Virus record (IMG/VR): IMGVR_UViG_3300025109_000007
Span: 1-64,000 of that record
Direction: 5' to 3' (one strand)
DNA: 64,000 nt
Origin: a virus
Made by a program: the position numbers and the translations under genes. Below are positions 41,339 to 49,840 of this stretch, one piece after another. The notes beneath the pieces are model-generated. The model saw only the letters and a program-made list of their open reading frames with translations. It made no database searches and had not been told where the DNA came from. Position 1 is the stretch's first letter. Each line of letters begins with the position of its first letter.

Positions 41339-41459
41339 GGTGCACTCCCCCGTCGTCGCCCCAGGTGCACGCCGCGCGCCGCACCGCGGTCGAGCCACCG
41401 GTCGAGCCGTCGAGGTCGGAGAACTCGTCGCCCGACACGACCCACGCAGGCTCACCCAC
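41331..41459 (-). CDS. 42-residue peptide
   Basis: A GTG at 41459 opens 42 codons (VGEPAWVVSGDEFSDLDGSTGG.. ending VHHG). It bridges two genes that would otherwise leave the only gap in this operon, overlapping both by 8 bases. Acidic and Gly/Ser-rich; function unknown. Confidence 0.4.
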   Translation of the reverse strand: MGEPAWVVSGDEFSDLDGSTGGSTAVRRAACTWGDDGGVHHG

Positions 41460-41862
41460 GGCGCCCTCCTCTCGGCTGCTCGCTCGCCGCCAGGTGCCGC
41501 GCCGCGCCTCGCAGGATCGCCAGCCGCGTGCGGCAGTCGCCGTCGCGCCATGCCGCGCGGGCGTGCAGGCCGAGGCGCATCGCCTTCCCGAGGAGCGCGC
41601 GGAACGGCTCCACCCGCCCGTGCATCGCGCTCTCCAGCGCTGCCGTCTTGAGGCGGATCGCCTCCTCGAGGTCGCCGCCGCTGGCCTGCAGCCAGGCGCG
41701 GCCGACCGCCTTCTCGGCGCTCTCCAGCCGCTCCGCCGCCTCCACGAGCGCGCGCCCGTGCTTCAAGGCCCACGTCGCGAGCGCGTAGCTCCGCTCGCCG
41801 TCGTTGCTCAGGCCCGCCGCCGCGCGCCACTCGTCGAGGATGGAGGACCGCTCGTGCGTCAC
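41452..41862 (-). CDS. Hypothetical helical protein
   Basis: 136 residues from a GTG: entirely helical with a repeated Ala/Leu/Arg pattern (ALATWALKHGRALVEAAERLESAEKAVGRAW; ALLGKAMRLGLHARAAW). Overlaps the upstream gene by 4 bases. Not recognised. Confidence 0.5.
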   Translation of the reverse strand: MTHERSSILDEWRAAAGLSNDGERSYALATWALKHGRALVEAAERLESAEKAVGRAWLQASGGDLEEAIRLKTAALESAMHGRVEPFRALLGKAMRLGLHARAAWRDGDCRTRLAILRGAARHLAASEQPRGGRRG

Positions 41863-42113
41863 GCCGGCCTCTGGTAGTAGCGCCGCGCGAGCTGTGAGCC
41901 GCGATGCTCGCTGGGCGGGACGAGGCGCGACGCGAGCTCGCCGTCGACCTCCATGCGCCGGAGGACGTGCCCAACGAAGGTCACCGCCGTGTGCCGGCGC
42001 GGGTAGGGGGACTCCGGCCACGCGTCCACGACGTCGCCGGACCAGACCTCGGCGTCCTCCTCGAGGAGCTTGAGCGCGATGCCCCGCACGTCCTGGCGGT
42101 GGTCCTCACGCAT
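41859..42113 (-). CDS. Small hypothetical protein
   Basis: 84 residues. YPRRHTAVTFVGHVLRRMEVDGELASRLVPPSEHRG forms a compact alpha/beta region. Tiled between genes with 4- and 8-base overlaps. Unknown. Confidence 0.45.
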   Translation of the reverse strand: MREDHRQDVRGIALKLLEEDAEVWSGDVVDAWPESPYPRRHTAVTFVGHVLRRMEVDGELASRLVPPSEHRGSQLARRYYQRPA

Positions 42114-42483
42114 GGTCCGCCTCGTCGGTCTCGCGGCGGCGCCGCTCGAGGACGCCATCCAGGGCCTCGGCTCGGCGACGCAGGCAGTCGTCGTCGAGGT
42201 CGGCGCCGTCCTCGTCGCGGTCCTCTCTCTCTTCGTGGTCGCGGGCCCAGCGGTCGACCTCGTCGGCAGCGCCGCAGATGCCGTGCTCGGTGGCGGCCGC
42301 GAGGGCGTAGAGCCGCTCTCCAACCTCGCGCCCCCAGGCGGCCGGCTCGCCGCGCGGCGGCTCGTCCGGTCCCCCGCGCAGCTCGGCCGCGAGGGCGCGC
42401 AGCTGGTCGGGCAGCGTGTCGGCGAGCGCCTCCAGTGCGGCAGCCGTCGAGCCGAGACCCGTCCGGTCGTCAGCGCGGATCAT
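42106..42483 (-). CDS. Hypothetical protein
   Basis: 125 residues, helical N-terminal two thirds and a very acidic Asp/Glu/Arg tail (HEEREDRDEDGADLDDD). DNA-mimic-like acidity is present, but only in the tail. In the same overlapping operon. Confidence 0.45.
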   Translation of the reverse strand: MIRADDRTGLGSTAAALEALADTLPDQLRALAAELRGGPDEPPRGEPAAWGREVGERLYALAAATEHGICGAADEVDRWARDHEEREDRDEDGADLDDDCLRRRAEALDGVLERRRRETDEADHA

Positions 42484-43058
42484 GACGCCACCTCGCCCTT
42501 GAGTGCCTCGAAGAGCAGCGGGAGGAGCGCGTCTTTCACCACGCCGAAGCTGTGCGGCTTGCGGTAGACCGCGCTCTCCCAGTAGTCGTCGGCGATGACC
42601 CGGTGCAGGTCCTCGTTGGCGAGAGCCTCCTGGAGGAGGAGCTCGGCCGGCGCCGATGAGTCGAGCTCGTCGAGCGCTCTCCACGCGGCGCGCGCCTCGT
42701 CCCGGGTGAGACCACCCCTCCGGCGGCCCTCGAGCACCTCCGCGCGCCAGTCCTTCACGGTCGCCGGCCCGTCGAACTCGTCCGGCACGCCGACGAAGAG
42801 CTTGCGGGCGACGTAGTCCGCGCCGAACCCCCCGAGGAGCGCGTCCGAGAGGTTCTGCGACTCGCAGAGCCAGGGACCGCGCCCCCACCGGTGCGACCAC
42901 GTCCCCCAGTCCGAGACGAGCGCGAGGGTGCCGTGGGTGTCGTCCACGTAGAACGCCGCCCAGCCGCGGCCGGCGCCCGGCACCTCGATGCCGTCGAAGC
43001 GGTAGGCCCGCGGCGAGTCGGCCGGGGCTGCGTCGACCGCCGCGTTCTCACCCGCCAT
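42480..43058 (-). CDS. Hypothetical protein
   Basis: 192 residues with an N-terminal beta-rich segment (YRFDGIEVPGAGRGWAAFYVDDTHGTLALVSDWGTWSHRW) that resembles single-domain phage proteins of unknown role, then a helical half. Overlaps of 4 and 11 bases with its neighbours. Not recognised. Confidence 0.5.
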   Translation of the reverse strand: MAGENAAVDAAPADSPRAYRFDGIEVPGAGRGWAAFYVDDTHGTLALVSDWGTWSHRWGRGPWLCESQNLSDALLGGFGADYVARKLFVGVPDEFDGPATVKDWRAEVLEGRRRGGLTRDEARAAWRALDELDSSAPAELLLQEALANEDLHRVIADDYWESAVYRKPHSFGVVKDALLPLLFEALKGEVAS

Positions 43059-43629
43059 GTCGCACCTCGCCGAGGTCGTCGGCCTCTTTCCAGGCTTGGG
43101 TGATGATGTGGACGACTCCGGGGGAGACCCCGACCACGCCGGCCGCGAAGTCCTCGTTGCGCCCGGAGTTGAGCAGCTGCTCGATCTGCGCCCGTTGTTC
43201 GGGAGCGAGCTCCTGGAGCTCGGCCTCCAGCGAGGCTCGCAGCTGCAGCGTCTCCTGAGGCACCCACTTCGCCAGGGCCTTGATGCCGGCGCCGGTGAAG
43301 CGGACTGCCCAGCCGTCCCCCTCCCCGACGAACGTCGCGAACCCGCGCGCGACGAGGTCTCCAAAGTCGGGGAACAGGAACGGGTTCCTGAGCCACCTCA
43401 TCGAGCTGGCGTGCCTCTTCTCGCTGACCGCGCGGAAGTCCGCGGAGCCCACCCGCGCCCAGAAGTCCCCTTTGTCTCGGAGCGCCAGCAGCATCCAGCC
43501 GGCCGCGGCTTCGACCTCGGCCCGCCCCATCGTCCCGACGAGCGGAGCGTGGGGCATCAGGACCACGTCCGACGGCCTGAACGGCGGGGCCTCCGTGACA
43601 CCTTCCCGCGCACCATCTTCATTCGCCAT
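43048..43629 (-). CDS. Hypothetical protein, first gene of leftward B operon
   Basis: 193 residues, mixed alpha/beta, with MLLALRDKGDFWARVGSADFRAVSEKRHASSMRWLRNPFLFPDFGDLVARGF. Its start lies next to a 282-base regulatory gap, so it opens the leftward operon that ends with the integrase at 37693. Family not recognised. Confidence 0.5.
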   Translation of the reverse strand: MANEDGAREGVTEAPPFRPSDVVLMPHAPLVGTMGRAEVEAAAGWMLLALRDKGDFWARVGSADFRAVSEKRHASSMRWLRNPFLFPDFGDLVARGFATFVGEGDGWAVRFTGAGIKALAKWVPQETLQLRASLEAELQELAPEQRAQIEQLLNSGRNEDFAAGVVGVSPGVVHIITQAWKEADDLGEVRHGG

Positions 43630-43911
43630 GAACCCCTCCTCGGCGCCCTCGCTCAGCGCCAGTGATACGACCGGCCGAAATCGGCTGATTCGCACGCAAA
43701 TCGTGTGCGGCGTTGCATCTCGTCGTGTTGTCCGAGCGGAGCAGGGTCGAAACCCCGCGATCACGCCGAGAAGACACGCGCGGTCGCGGATTTGAAATCC
43801 CGCGACGTCTACACCACATATCACGAAACGTTGCCCCCAAATTCATTCCTGATCCGAGCGCGATCTGCGGCCGATCACTCGCTCCGGATTCCGTCAACTT
43901 CGCTGATCCGG
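43630..43911 (-). promoter_or_regulatory. Promoter/operator region of element B
   Basis: 282 bases with no gene, comparatively A/T-rich. It holds CGCAC-GCAAATCGT-GTGCG at 43691-43709 (5-bp arms) and a near-palindrome GTCGCGGATTTGAAATCCCGCGAC at 43783-43806 that is symmetric apart from one extra base. It separates the leftward operon starting at 43629 from genes that include two repressors (44403, 45059), and is the likely place where one of them acts. Confidence 0.5.
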
Positions 43912-44406
43912 TCACGCCGACGCCTCCTCGGCGCAGACGGCCAGCGGCGCGACGACCATCAGCCACCCGTCGCCACGCGCGACGAGGACCCGGAGCGGGT
44001 CCATCCCGACGTCCATCGCCCCAGCCGCGACGCTCCGATCACCCGAGAGCTGTCCGACGACACCGATGTGCGCGGCGAGCCGGGCGTCGACCAGGACGCC
44101 GGCCAGGGTCAGCCGTCCATCGCTCCCCGGGCGCTCCGCCGCCTTCCGGATCAGCGCCCTCGAGCGGAGCCGTCGAGGCAGCTCCGCGGCCGCGGCGCGC
44201 TCGAGCAGCGTCGGGAGGTTGGCGGGGACGTCGGAGAGGTGGTCGTACCGGCGCGCGCTCGCGAGGACCGGGGCCACGAACGCCTGATCGGCGGCCGCGC
44301 GCATCGCCCACTCGCGAGCGCGCCCCCAGAGGTAGGCCGTGTCGCCTTCGACGCCGATCGCAAACGGCACCGCGACCTCGAGGCCTTTGAGGGGGCTGCT
44401 CGTCAT
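43912..44406 (-). CDS. Hypothetical protein
   Basis: 164 residues with VAVPFAIGVEGDTAYLWGRAREWAMRAAADQAFVAPVLASARRYDHL, then helical segments and a C-terminal LRVLVARGDGWLMVVAPL. Overlaps the repressor gene by 4 bases, so the two are cotranscribed. Unknown. Confidence 0.5.
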   Translation of the reverse strand: MTSSPLKGLEVAVPFAIGVEGDTAYLWGRAREWAMRAAADQAFVAPVLASARRYDHLSDVPANLPTLLERAAAAELPRRLRSRALIRKAAERPGSDGRLTLAGVLVDARLAAHIGVVGQLSGDRSVAAGAMDVGMDPLRVLVARGDGWLMVVAPLAVCAEEASA

Positions 44407-45062
44407 TCGTCGCCCCACTGCTTGGTCATGGCGGCGATGCGCCGAACCACGTACTCCGCCTCGCTCTGCTCGGCGGCGGCGAACCGGCGGCCGGCTTCGA
44501 ACGCGAGCGCCGTCTCGACTTCGTGCCACTGGGGGATGCCCAGCTCGCGTCCGACCTGGGTGACCGCCATCGTCCGTGCGGCTGCGGCTTCGGCTCCGTG
44601 GGTGCCAGCCTCCATCCCGAGCTCCTCAAGCACCCGCGGAAGTACGTGCTCATAGAAGCGGGCGACGGACCGGGTCGTGACGTTCCGGCCTTCCAAGCAC
44701 GGCTCGCCGTCCCGGCGTCCGCTGTTGACCACCACGCCGGCGATCACGTTGCAGCGCTCAACCAGCCATCGGTCGTCTCGATGCGCCAAGAAGTCCCGGT
44801 GGTCGGGTGCGTGCGCGAGGTCCTCCGAGAAGAAGTGAGGGTCGAGCCCCAGGGCGTCACACGCGCGGTCGATCACGAGGCGGCCCACGTTGGCGCTCGA
44901 GCCGCTGAGAATTCGGGAGACGTAGGAGGGGTGCACGGCGAGGCGCTCGGCGACGCGTCGTTTCCAGCCATGGCAGCGGCCCTCAACGTCTCCGAGCTGC
45001 TCGATGAGCGCGCGGTAGCGTCGCGTCGCGTGCGGCACAGGGTCTACGGCCTCCGCACTCAC
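44403..45062 (-). CDS. Repressor-like HTH protein (B1)
   Basis: 219 residues from a GTG. The helix-turn-helix is RRVAERLAVHPSYVSRILSGSSANV (about 35-60), followed by a helical body with AHPDHRDFLAHRDDRWLVERCNVIAGVV. Same family as 5304-5840, 45059-45508 and 56155-56670. It overlaps the second HTH gene by 4 bases. No autoprotease signature. It may control the promoter region at 43630-43911. Confidence 0.7.
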   Translation of the reverse strand: MSAEAVDPVPHATRRYRALIEQLGDVEGRCHGWKRRVAERLAVHPSYVSRILSGSSANVGRLVIDRACDALGLDPHFFSEDLAHAPDHRDFLAHRDDRWLVERCNVIAGVVVNSGRRDGEPCLEGRNVTTRSVARFYEHVLPRVLEELGMEAGTHGAEAAAARTMAVTQVGRELGIPQWHEVETALAFEAGRRFAAAEQSEAEYVVRRIAAMTKQWGDE

Positions 45063-45508
45063 CGCCGCCCCCTCCCCGCGAAGGCCTCGAGGGCGTCGAG
45101 CGCGTCCTTGTACGCCTCCTCTGCGCGGTCGAGCTCGTTGCGCGCCGCGTCCCTCTCGTCGCGTGCATCATCAACTGCCTGCCGGAGCCTCTGCGCCTGG
45201 TGTCGCGCGGCAGGGGGCTCGTCAGCTGCCTTGGCGGAGTTGGGCGCGCCGGCCGAAAGGTAGTCCCGGTAGCTGACGGAGTCCGAGCGGTCGCCCGAGA
45301 CGAAGTAGCTCATGTCGAAGCCCAGCGCGTCCGCCGCCCGCTTGGCCGAGTCCACGCTGACGCCCCGCTGGCCCTTGAGGATCTTAGTCAGGTGCGCCGG
45401 AGATAGGCCGAGCTGCTCCGCCACGCGGGTCCTCCATCCGCGCCCGTGCCCCAGCTCGGCGCCGAGCTCCTCGAGCAGGCGGCGGAAGCGCTCGCTCACG
45501 AGCGTCAT
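45059..45508 (-). CDS. Repressor-like HTH protein (B2)
   Basis: 149 residues. HTH at RVAEQLGLSPAHLTKILKGQRGVSVDSAKRAADALGFDMSYFVSG (about 27-72) then a coiled coil (about 95-140). It is an abbreviated form of the same repressor family with a coiled-coil replacing the C-terminal domain. 4-base overlaps join it to B1 and to the sigma-like gene. Confidence 0.68.
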   Translation of the reverse strand: MTLVSERFRRLLEELGAELGHGRGWRTRVAEQLGLSPAHLTKILKGQRGVSVDSAKRAADALGFDMSYFVSGDRSDSVSYRDYLSAGAPNSAKAADEPPAARHQAQRLRQAVDDARDERDAARNELDRAEEAYKDALDALEAFAGRGRR

Positions 45509-46131
45509 TCGCCGCTCCCCCGCCGACGAAGCGGCCGCGGCGGCGTCCGGACCGCGCGCGAGACATCCCATCCCAGCTTGGCCAGGCGTCGCGAGAGCGT
45601 GGCTGCGCACACGCCCGCCTCCAGGGCCTCCGGCATCGCGGCGAGCTGCCCGACCGAGTAGAACTCGCCGTCCTCCCATCGCCAGACGCGCGCCTTGAGG
45701 CGCCCCCGCCGCCCCTTGCCGACCGTGCAGATGGACTCCGTGCCCGCCGGTTCCTCGAGGTCGCGCGCGCTGTAGGTCGCGCGCGGCGCGTGATCGGGGC
45801 GCATGGGCCCGCGGCCGGCCAGCCAGGCGCTCACGAGCTCGAGCGCCGCGCCTTCTGCGTGGCCGAAACGCGCGGCCAGCGCGTCGAGCGCGTCCGGGCC
45901 CACCGCCACCCGGAGCCGCCGCGCGAACGTGCGGATCGCCTCGGTCTCGATCTGCCGGATCCTCTCGCGAGTCACGCCGAAGGCGCTCGCGACCTCCTCG
46001 AGGCTGGCTCCGTCGGGCCAGTTCGACCGGAGCATCTGGCAGCGACGGTCCTCGGCGTACGGGGTCTCGAAGTCGAGGAACGGCTCGTCGGCCGGCGCCA
46101 TGCGCGCGGCGGCCCGGGATCGGGAGCTCAT
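45505..46131 (-). CDS. Sigma-70 region 4-like regulator
   Basis: 208 residues. LRSNWPDGASLEEVASAFGVTRERIRQIETEAIRTFARRL (about 34-73) is a complete sigma-70 region 4 helix-turn-helix with the VTRERIRQIE signature. The C-terminal half is different and includes RRGRLKARVWRWEDGEFYSVGQLAAMPE, a second HTH-like stretch. No region 2, so it is not a full sigma factor; more likely an anti-sigma or promoter-binding regulator built from region 4. Confidence 0.65.
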   Translation of the reverse strand: MSSRSRAAARMAPADEPFLDFETPYAEDRRCQMLRSNWPDGASLEEVASAFGVTRERIRQIETEAIRTFARRLRVAVGPDALDALAARFGHAEGAALELVSAWLAGRGPMRPDHAPRATYSARDLEEPAGTESICTVGKGRRGRLKARVWRWEDGEFYSVGQLAAMPEALEAGVCAATLSRRLAKLGWDVSRAVRTPPRPLRRRGSGE

Positions 46132-47396
46132 GAGGTCACCTCCGACAGCTCGGGGATGGCGCGGTCCATGTCGGCCAGGTCGCCGAGGCCGAGCTCGGCG
46201 ACGAGCCTGGCGGCGCGCCGGTAGCGGTTGATCATCGCGCTCGAGCGGTGGCCCGTGCGGTCGGCGACCCAGGTCTCGGTCTTCCCGTTCGCCAGCGAGA
46301 TCGTGATGAAGGTGGCGCGGAGATCGTGGAGCCGGATCGGGTGCCGCGTCTCGCTCCGCTCGTAGAGCTCGGGTCGGTCGATCCCGGCGCTCCGAAGCTG
46401 CTCGCGGAAGCGCGGAGTCGCTCGGCCGTCGCCGCGGGTGATGAGCGGCTCGCCCGCCTCGTCGACGAAGACGCGGCCAGCGCCACCGCGGCGCGCGCGC
46501 CAGGCGCACAGCGCGCGGGCGCAGTCGGGGCGCAGCGCCCACGCGCGCGGCTCGCGGGTCTTGTTCTCGACCAGGGCGACGGCGCCGCGCTCGAGGTCCA
46601 CGTCCGCCCAGACCAGGTCGGAGGCCTCGCTCCGCCGCATGCCCTCCCGCGCCATGAACCCGTACAGCAGCCGGAAGTGCAGCGGGATCGAGCGGCAGCC
46701 GAGGAGCGCGCGGTCCTCGTCGGGGTAGAGGAAGGTGTAGGCCTTCTCGTCGATCAGCTTCGGCAGGAACCCCTTCGGCAGCGGGTTCGCCGTGATCACG
46801 CGCGCGGGGAAGTGCGCCAGGGTCAGGACGCGCGACATCACCTGCGCGACGTGCCGACGCGAGGCGGGCTTGAGGTGGGCGGGCAGGCGCTCCATGACGG
46901 CGAGCGCGTGGTCCAGCGTGATCTCCTCGAGAGGGATCGTCCCGATGACCGGATAGACGTGGTTCTCGAGGCGCCGCGCGTCCTGCGATGCGGTCTTCTT
47001 CTTCTTGATATGGTCCGGGTACCGGCTCCGCAGCTCGCCGCTCGTCCACGCGTAGCCGAACTCCGCGAAGGTCATCGACGCGACGGGCGGCGGCGCCGCC
47101 TCGCCGGTGCTGAGACGGCGGATCGCCTCGAGCGGGCGCTCGTGCCGGTCATCGCTCCCGCCGAGCAGCTGGAGCAGCGTCCTCGCGAGCTCCGCGCCCA
47201 CGGGCTTCTCCGCGGCGCGGAGGAGGCAGGCCTGTTCGGCCAGCAGTCGCGCCCGGGCGCGGGCCTTCTCCTCGTCCTCGACCTCCCGCGGGCACGTCCT
47301 GAGCTGGACCGTGCACCGCGTGCTCCCGCGGAGGGTCACGATCGCGCGCCAGCATCCGCCGTAGTAGCGGATCGAGCCCGTCGCCTGCCGGCTCAC
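46128..47396 (-). CDS. int: Third tyrosine recombinase (element C)
   Basis: 422 residues. Core-binding domain about 105-205, catalytic domain about 215-400 with Arg254 (EGMRRSEA), His357 and Arg360 (LHDLRATF), His383 (TGHRS) and Tyr392 (INRYRR). Unlike the other two integrases, it lies inside a run of overlapping genes (4 bases at each end) and no tRNA or tmRNA fragment is next to it. It may mark the left end of a once independent element. Confidence 0.88.
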   Translation of the reverse strand: MSRQATGSIRYYGGCWRAIVTLRGSTRCTVQLRTCPREVEDEEKARARARLLAEQACLLRAAEKPVGAELARTLLQLLGGSDDRHERPLEAIRRLSTGEAAPPPVASMTFAEFGYAWTSGELRSRYPDHIKKKKTASQDARRLENHVYPVIGTIPLEEITLDHALAVMERLPAHLKPASRRHVAQVMSRVLTLAHFPARVITANPLPKGFLPKLIDEKAYTFLYPDEDRALLGCRSIPLHFRLLYGFMAREGMRRSEASDLVWADVDLERGAVALVENKTREPRAWALRPDCARALCAWRARRGGAGRVFVDEAGEPLITRGDGRATPRFREQLRSAGIDRPELYERSETRHPIRLHDLRATFITISLANGKTETWVADRTGHRSSAMINRYRRAARLVAELGLGDLADMDRAIPELSEVTS

Positions 47397-47737
47397 TTCC
47401 CCACGCTCCCGGGCACACAGCCCTGCTCGAGGAGGAGGCGGTCGACGTCATCGAGCTCCTCGGCGTTCGGAACGCGGTGCGCCCGCCGCGCCGCCCCGGA
47501 CTCCTCGCCCAGCCGGGCGAGGTAGGCCATCAGCGCCGAGCGCTCGACCATGCGGGTCTTGCCGAGCTTCGACACGTGGGGCGCCCCATCCCGGCGGAGG
47601 AGCTCGAGGAACTTCCGCTTCGAGAGTCCGAGGAGGTGGCAGTTGTCCTGTGTGTAGTAGTCGGGGTGCGCCTCGGGCAGGTCTGAGCGGCGGATCTGGA
47701 CGCGGGCATCCGCCTCGATGAAGCCGTCGTCAGGCAT
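47393..47737 (-). CDS. Excisionase-like DNA-binding protein
   Basis: 114 residues. NCHLLGLSKRKFLELLRRDGAPHVSKLGKTRMVERSALMAYLARLG (about 35-80) follows the HTH_17 pattern. It lies just upstream of the third integrase, the usual place for an excisionase. Confidence 0.6.
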   Translation of the reverse strand: MPDDGFIEADARVQIRRSDLPEAHPDYYTQDNCHLLGLSKRKFLELLRRDGAPHVSKLGKTRMVERSALMAYLARLGEESGAARRAHRVPNAEELDDVDRLLLEQGCVPGSVGK

Positions 47738-49475
47738 GCAGCCACTCCTCCGCGGGCTCCACCCAGACCGAACCCCCGCCGCTGAGTGCGAACGTCTCGA
47801 GCGCGCCCTGGGTGAGGCACACGAGCATCTGCTCGGCGATGGCGCGCGCGGTGGGGACGGGGACGGCGTTGCCGATCCTCTCGCGCCACCGCGAGACGGC
47901 GCCGCCCGCGAGCTCGATCGCCTTGCCCCCGAGCTCCATGGGCAGGCCCTGCAGCGCGGCGAGCTCCAGCGTCGTCATCGGCCGGTGCCACGTCCCGTCG
48001 GCCGCGAGGATCACCGGGATGAAGGGAGGCGCCTTTCGGGGGGCGGCCGCGGCCGCGGCGAGCTCCTCCTCGGTGACCGCCCGAAGCCCAGGGACCAACC
48101 CGTCGACGCGCGGGTCGGCGACAGCGTAGGCGCCGCAGCCGACGGCGCTCGTCCCCGCGATCGTGCGCGCGGCCTGCTCCCAGTGGAGCACTGCGTACCC
48201 GGCGTCGAAGGCGCGCCGAACCCTGGGATCGGCGACCGAGTAGCGCCCCGTCGACGGCGACGAGCGCCCGGTCACGGTCGGGGCGGCGGCCTCCCAGGGC
48301 AGGACACCGTAGGTCCCGCGGAACCAGTCGCCCGGGCGCGGGTCGGCGACCGCAGGCGCGCCAGAGCCGGGGCGCGTCGCGCCGATCACCGTGCCGCTCG
48401 CGTCTGCCCAGCCGTGGACGCGGTACTTGTTGTGGTGCCTGCTCGGCTTGCAGGAGGGCAGAGCGAACGGGCGCGGGTCGGCGATGCTCGCGCGCGCGTT
48501 GTCCACTCGCTGGCTGCCGACGACCGCGCCGGCCGGCGTGGCGGCGTCGAGCACGCCGTAGGCGCCCGCGCGGGGCGCGCAGCCGAGGCGCGGGTCGGCG
48601 ACGTTGGCGGTGCCGTTGCTCCCGCTCCCGGCCACCGTTCCCGTCGGCGCATCCCATGCGGCGACGCCGTGGCGGGCCCACTTCTCGCGGCGCTTCTCTC
48701 CCCGCTCGAGCACGCCGGGCAGGTCGCGCCAGTCGCCCCCGGCGGGGATGAGCGCGAGCCGAACCCAGTTCAGCCAAGAGATCCGCGGGAGCTGGTGCAG
48801 GGGCCCGGCCGCGGGATCCTCCGGCAGCGGGAGCTCACCGAGCACGTCGCCGCAGCCGCGGACCCGCTTGGTCGGCGGCTGGTAGAGCAGCGGCGGGAGG
48901 GTCTTCGCGTGCCGCGCGACGAGCAGGTAGCGGCGTCGGTGCTGGGCAAGACCTCCGACCTCGCCGCAGTCGTGGTAGCCGTCGTGGAAGACGTAGCCGG
49001 CGCGGCGGAGCATCGCGCGGAGCTTCCGCAGCATGGGCTTCGCCCGCGACGTGATCCGCGGGACGTTCTCCAGGAGCACGAGCGGCGGCGGGGTCGGCCA
49101 CGCCTCCAGCATCCTGCGGGTCCACGTGAGCGCGAGGCCGTTCATCCGACGGTACTTCTTCGAGCGCGCCTTCTCGGCGGAGAGGAGTCCCGAGCTCCCC
49201 TTGCAAGGCGGCGACATGAAGACGACGTCAGGGGCGCGGTCGCCGTAGCGCTCGCGCAGCTCGGCCGCCGTCACGTCGCCGATGTCCGTGCACCAGGCGG
49301 GCGCGCCCGTGAGGCGCTCGAAGTCCTCGCACCCCTCGGCGTCGAAGTCGATGCCGCCGAGCGCGCGGAAGCGCGCGCGCTGCCCGAGCAGCCTGACTTC
49401 CGCGTCCACGAACCCGCGCGCGCCGGCGCCGAGGCCGCAGAAGGGGAAGAGGGCGGTGAACTCCAGGCCGCTCAT
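47730..49475 (-). CDS. DNA (cytosine-5) methyltransferase with internal repeats
   Basis: 581 residues. The C5-methyltransferase motifs are in order: I ALFPFCGLGAGARGF (8-22), IV SPPCKGSSG with catalytic Cys91, VI LLENVPR (about 134-140), VIII AQHRRRYLLVA, and X RIGNAVPVPTARAIAEQM near the C-terminus. Between VIII and X lie five roughly 34-residue repeats ending in VADPR or IADPR (about residues 290-465), where the target-recognition domain normally sits. It transfers methyl groups to cytosine C5, probably protecting phage DNA from host restriction. No matching restriction gene is present. Confidence 0.88.
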   Translation of the reverse strand: MSGLEFTALFPFCGLGAGARGFVDAEVRLLGQRARFRALGGIDFDAEGCEDFERLTGAPAWCTDIGDVTAAELRERYGDRAPDVVFMSPPCKGSSGLLSAEKARSKKYRRMNGLALTWTRRMLEAWPTPPPLVLLENVPRITSRAKPMLRKLRAMLRRAGYVFHDGYHDCGEVGGLAQHRRRYLLVARHAKTLPPLLYQPPTKRVRGCGDVLGELPLPEDPAAGPLHQLPRISWLNWVRLALIPAGGDWRDLPGVLERGEKRREKWARHGVAAWDAPTGTVAGSGSNGTANVADPRLGCAPRAGAYGVLDAATPAGAVVGSQRVDNARASIADPRPFALPSCKPSRHHNKYRVHGWADASGTVIGATRPGSGAPAVADPRPGDWFRGTYGVLPWEAAAPTVTGRSSPSTGRYSVADPRVRRAFDAGYAVLHWEQAARTIAGTSAVGCGAYAVADPRVDGLVPGLRAVTEEELAAAAAAPRKAPPFIPVILAADGTWHRPMTTLELAALQGLPMELGGKAIELAGGAVSRWRERIGNAVPVPTARAIAEQMLVCLTQGALETFALSGGGSVWVEPAEEWLHA

Positions 49476-49840
49476 GAGAGCTCCGGAAGCGAGGCGAGGA
49501 GCCGCTCTCGGGCCTCGCGGTAGCGGAGAGTCGCCCTGTCCCGCTCCTTCGCGGCGGTCCCGCGCTCGCTCCGCGCGCGCTGCAGGTGGTCTTCGGCCTC
49601 CGCTTCGAGCTCGGCGATTCGCGCGGCGAGCCGCTGGTCGAGCGCCTCGAGCTCGGCGTCTCGCTCCGCGCGCGCCGCGTCTCGCGCCTCGTCGAGCAGC
49701 TTTTTGAGTTCCTCCTCCGTGCGCTCGGCCTCGTCGCAGCGGCGCGTCGCTGCGTCGATCGCGGAGTACGCCTCGTTGACATCGGCGACGCGCGCGGCGC
49801 GCCGCTTCGCCTCCCGGTCGATGTCGTGCCCGGCCCCCAT
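49472..49840 (-). CDS. Coiled-coil protein
   Basis: 122 residues, essentially one long heptad helix rich in Ala, Arg and Glu (AERTEEELKKLLDEARDAARAER). It overlaps the methyltransferase gene by 4 bases and the upstream gene by 1. Function unknown. Confidence 0.5.
   Translation of the reverse strand: MGAGHDIDREAKRRAARVADVNEAYSAIDAATRRCDEAERTEEELKKLLDEARDAARAERDAELEALDQRLAARIAELEAEAEDHLQRARSERGTAAKERDRATLRYREARERLLASLPELS

Noticed and set aside
45505-47049. One long protein covering the sigma-like gene and part of the integrase frame
   Set aside because: The upstream part is Arg/Ala/Pro low-complexity antiphase to the integrase; the ATG at 46131 with a 4-base overlap is the natural start.
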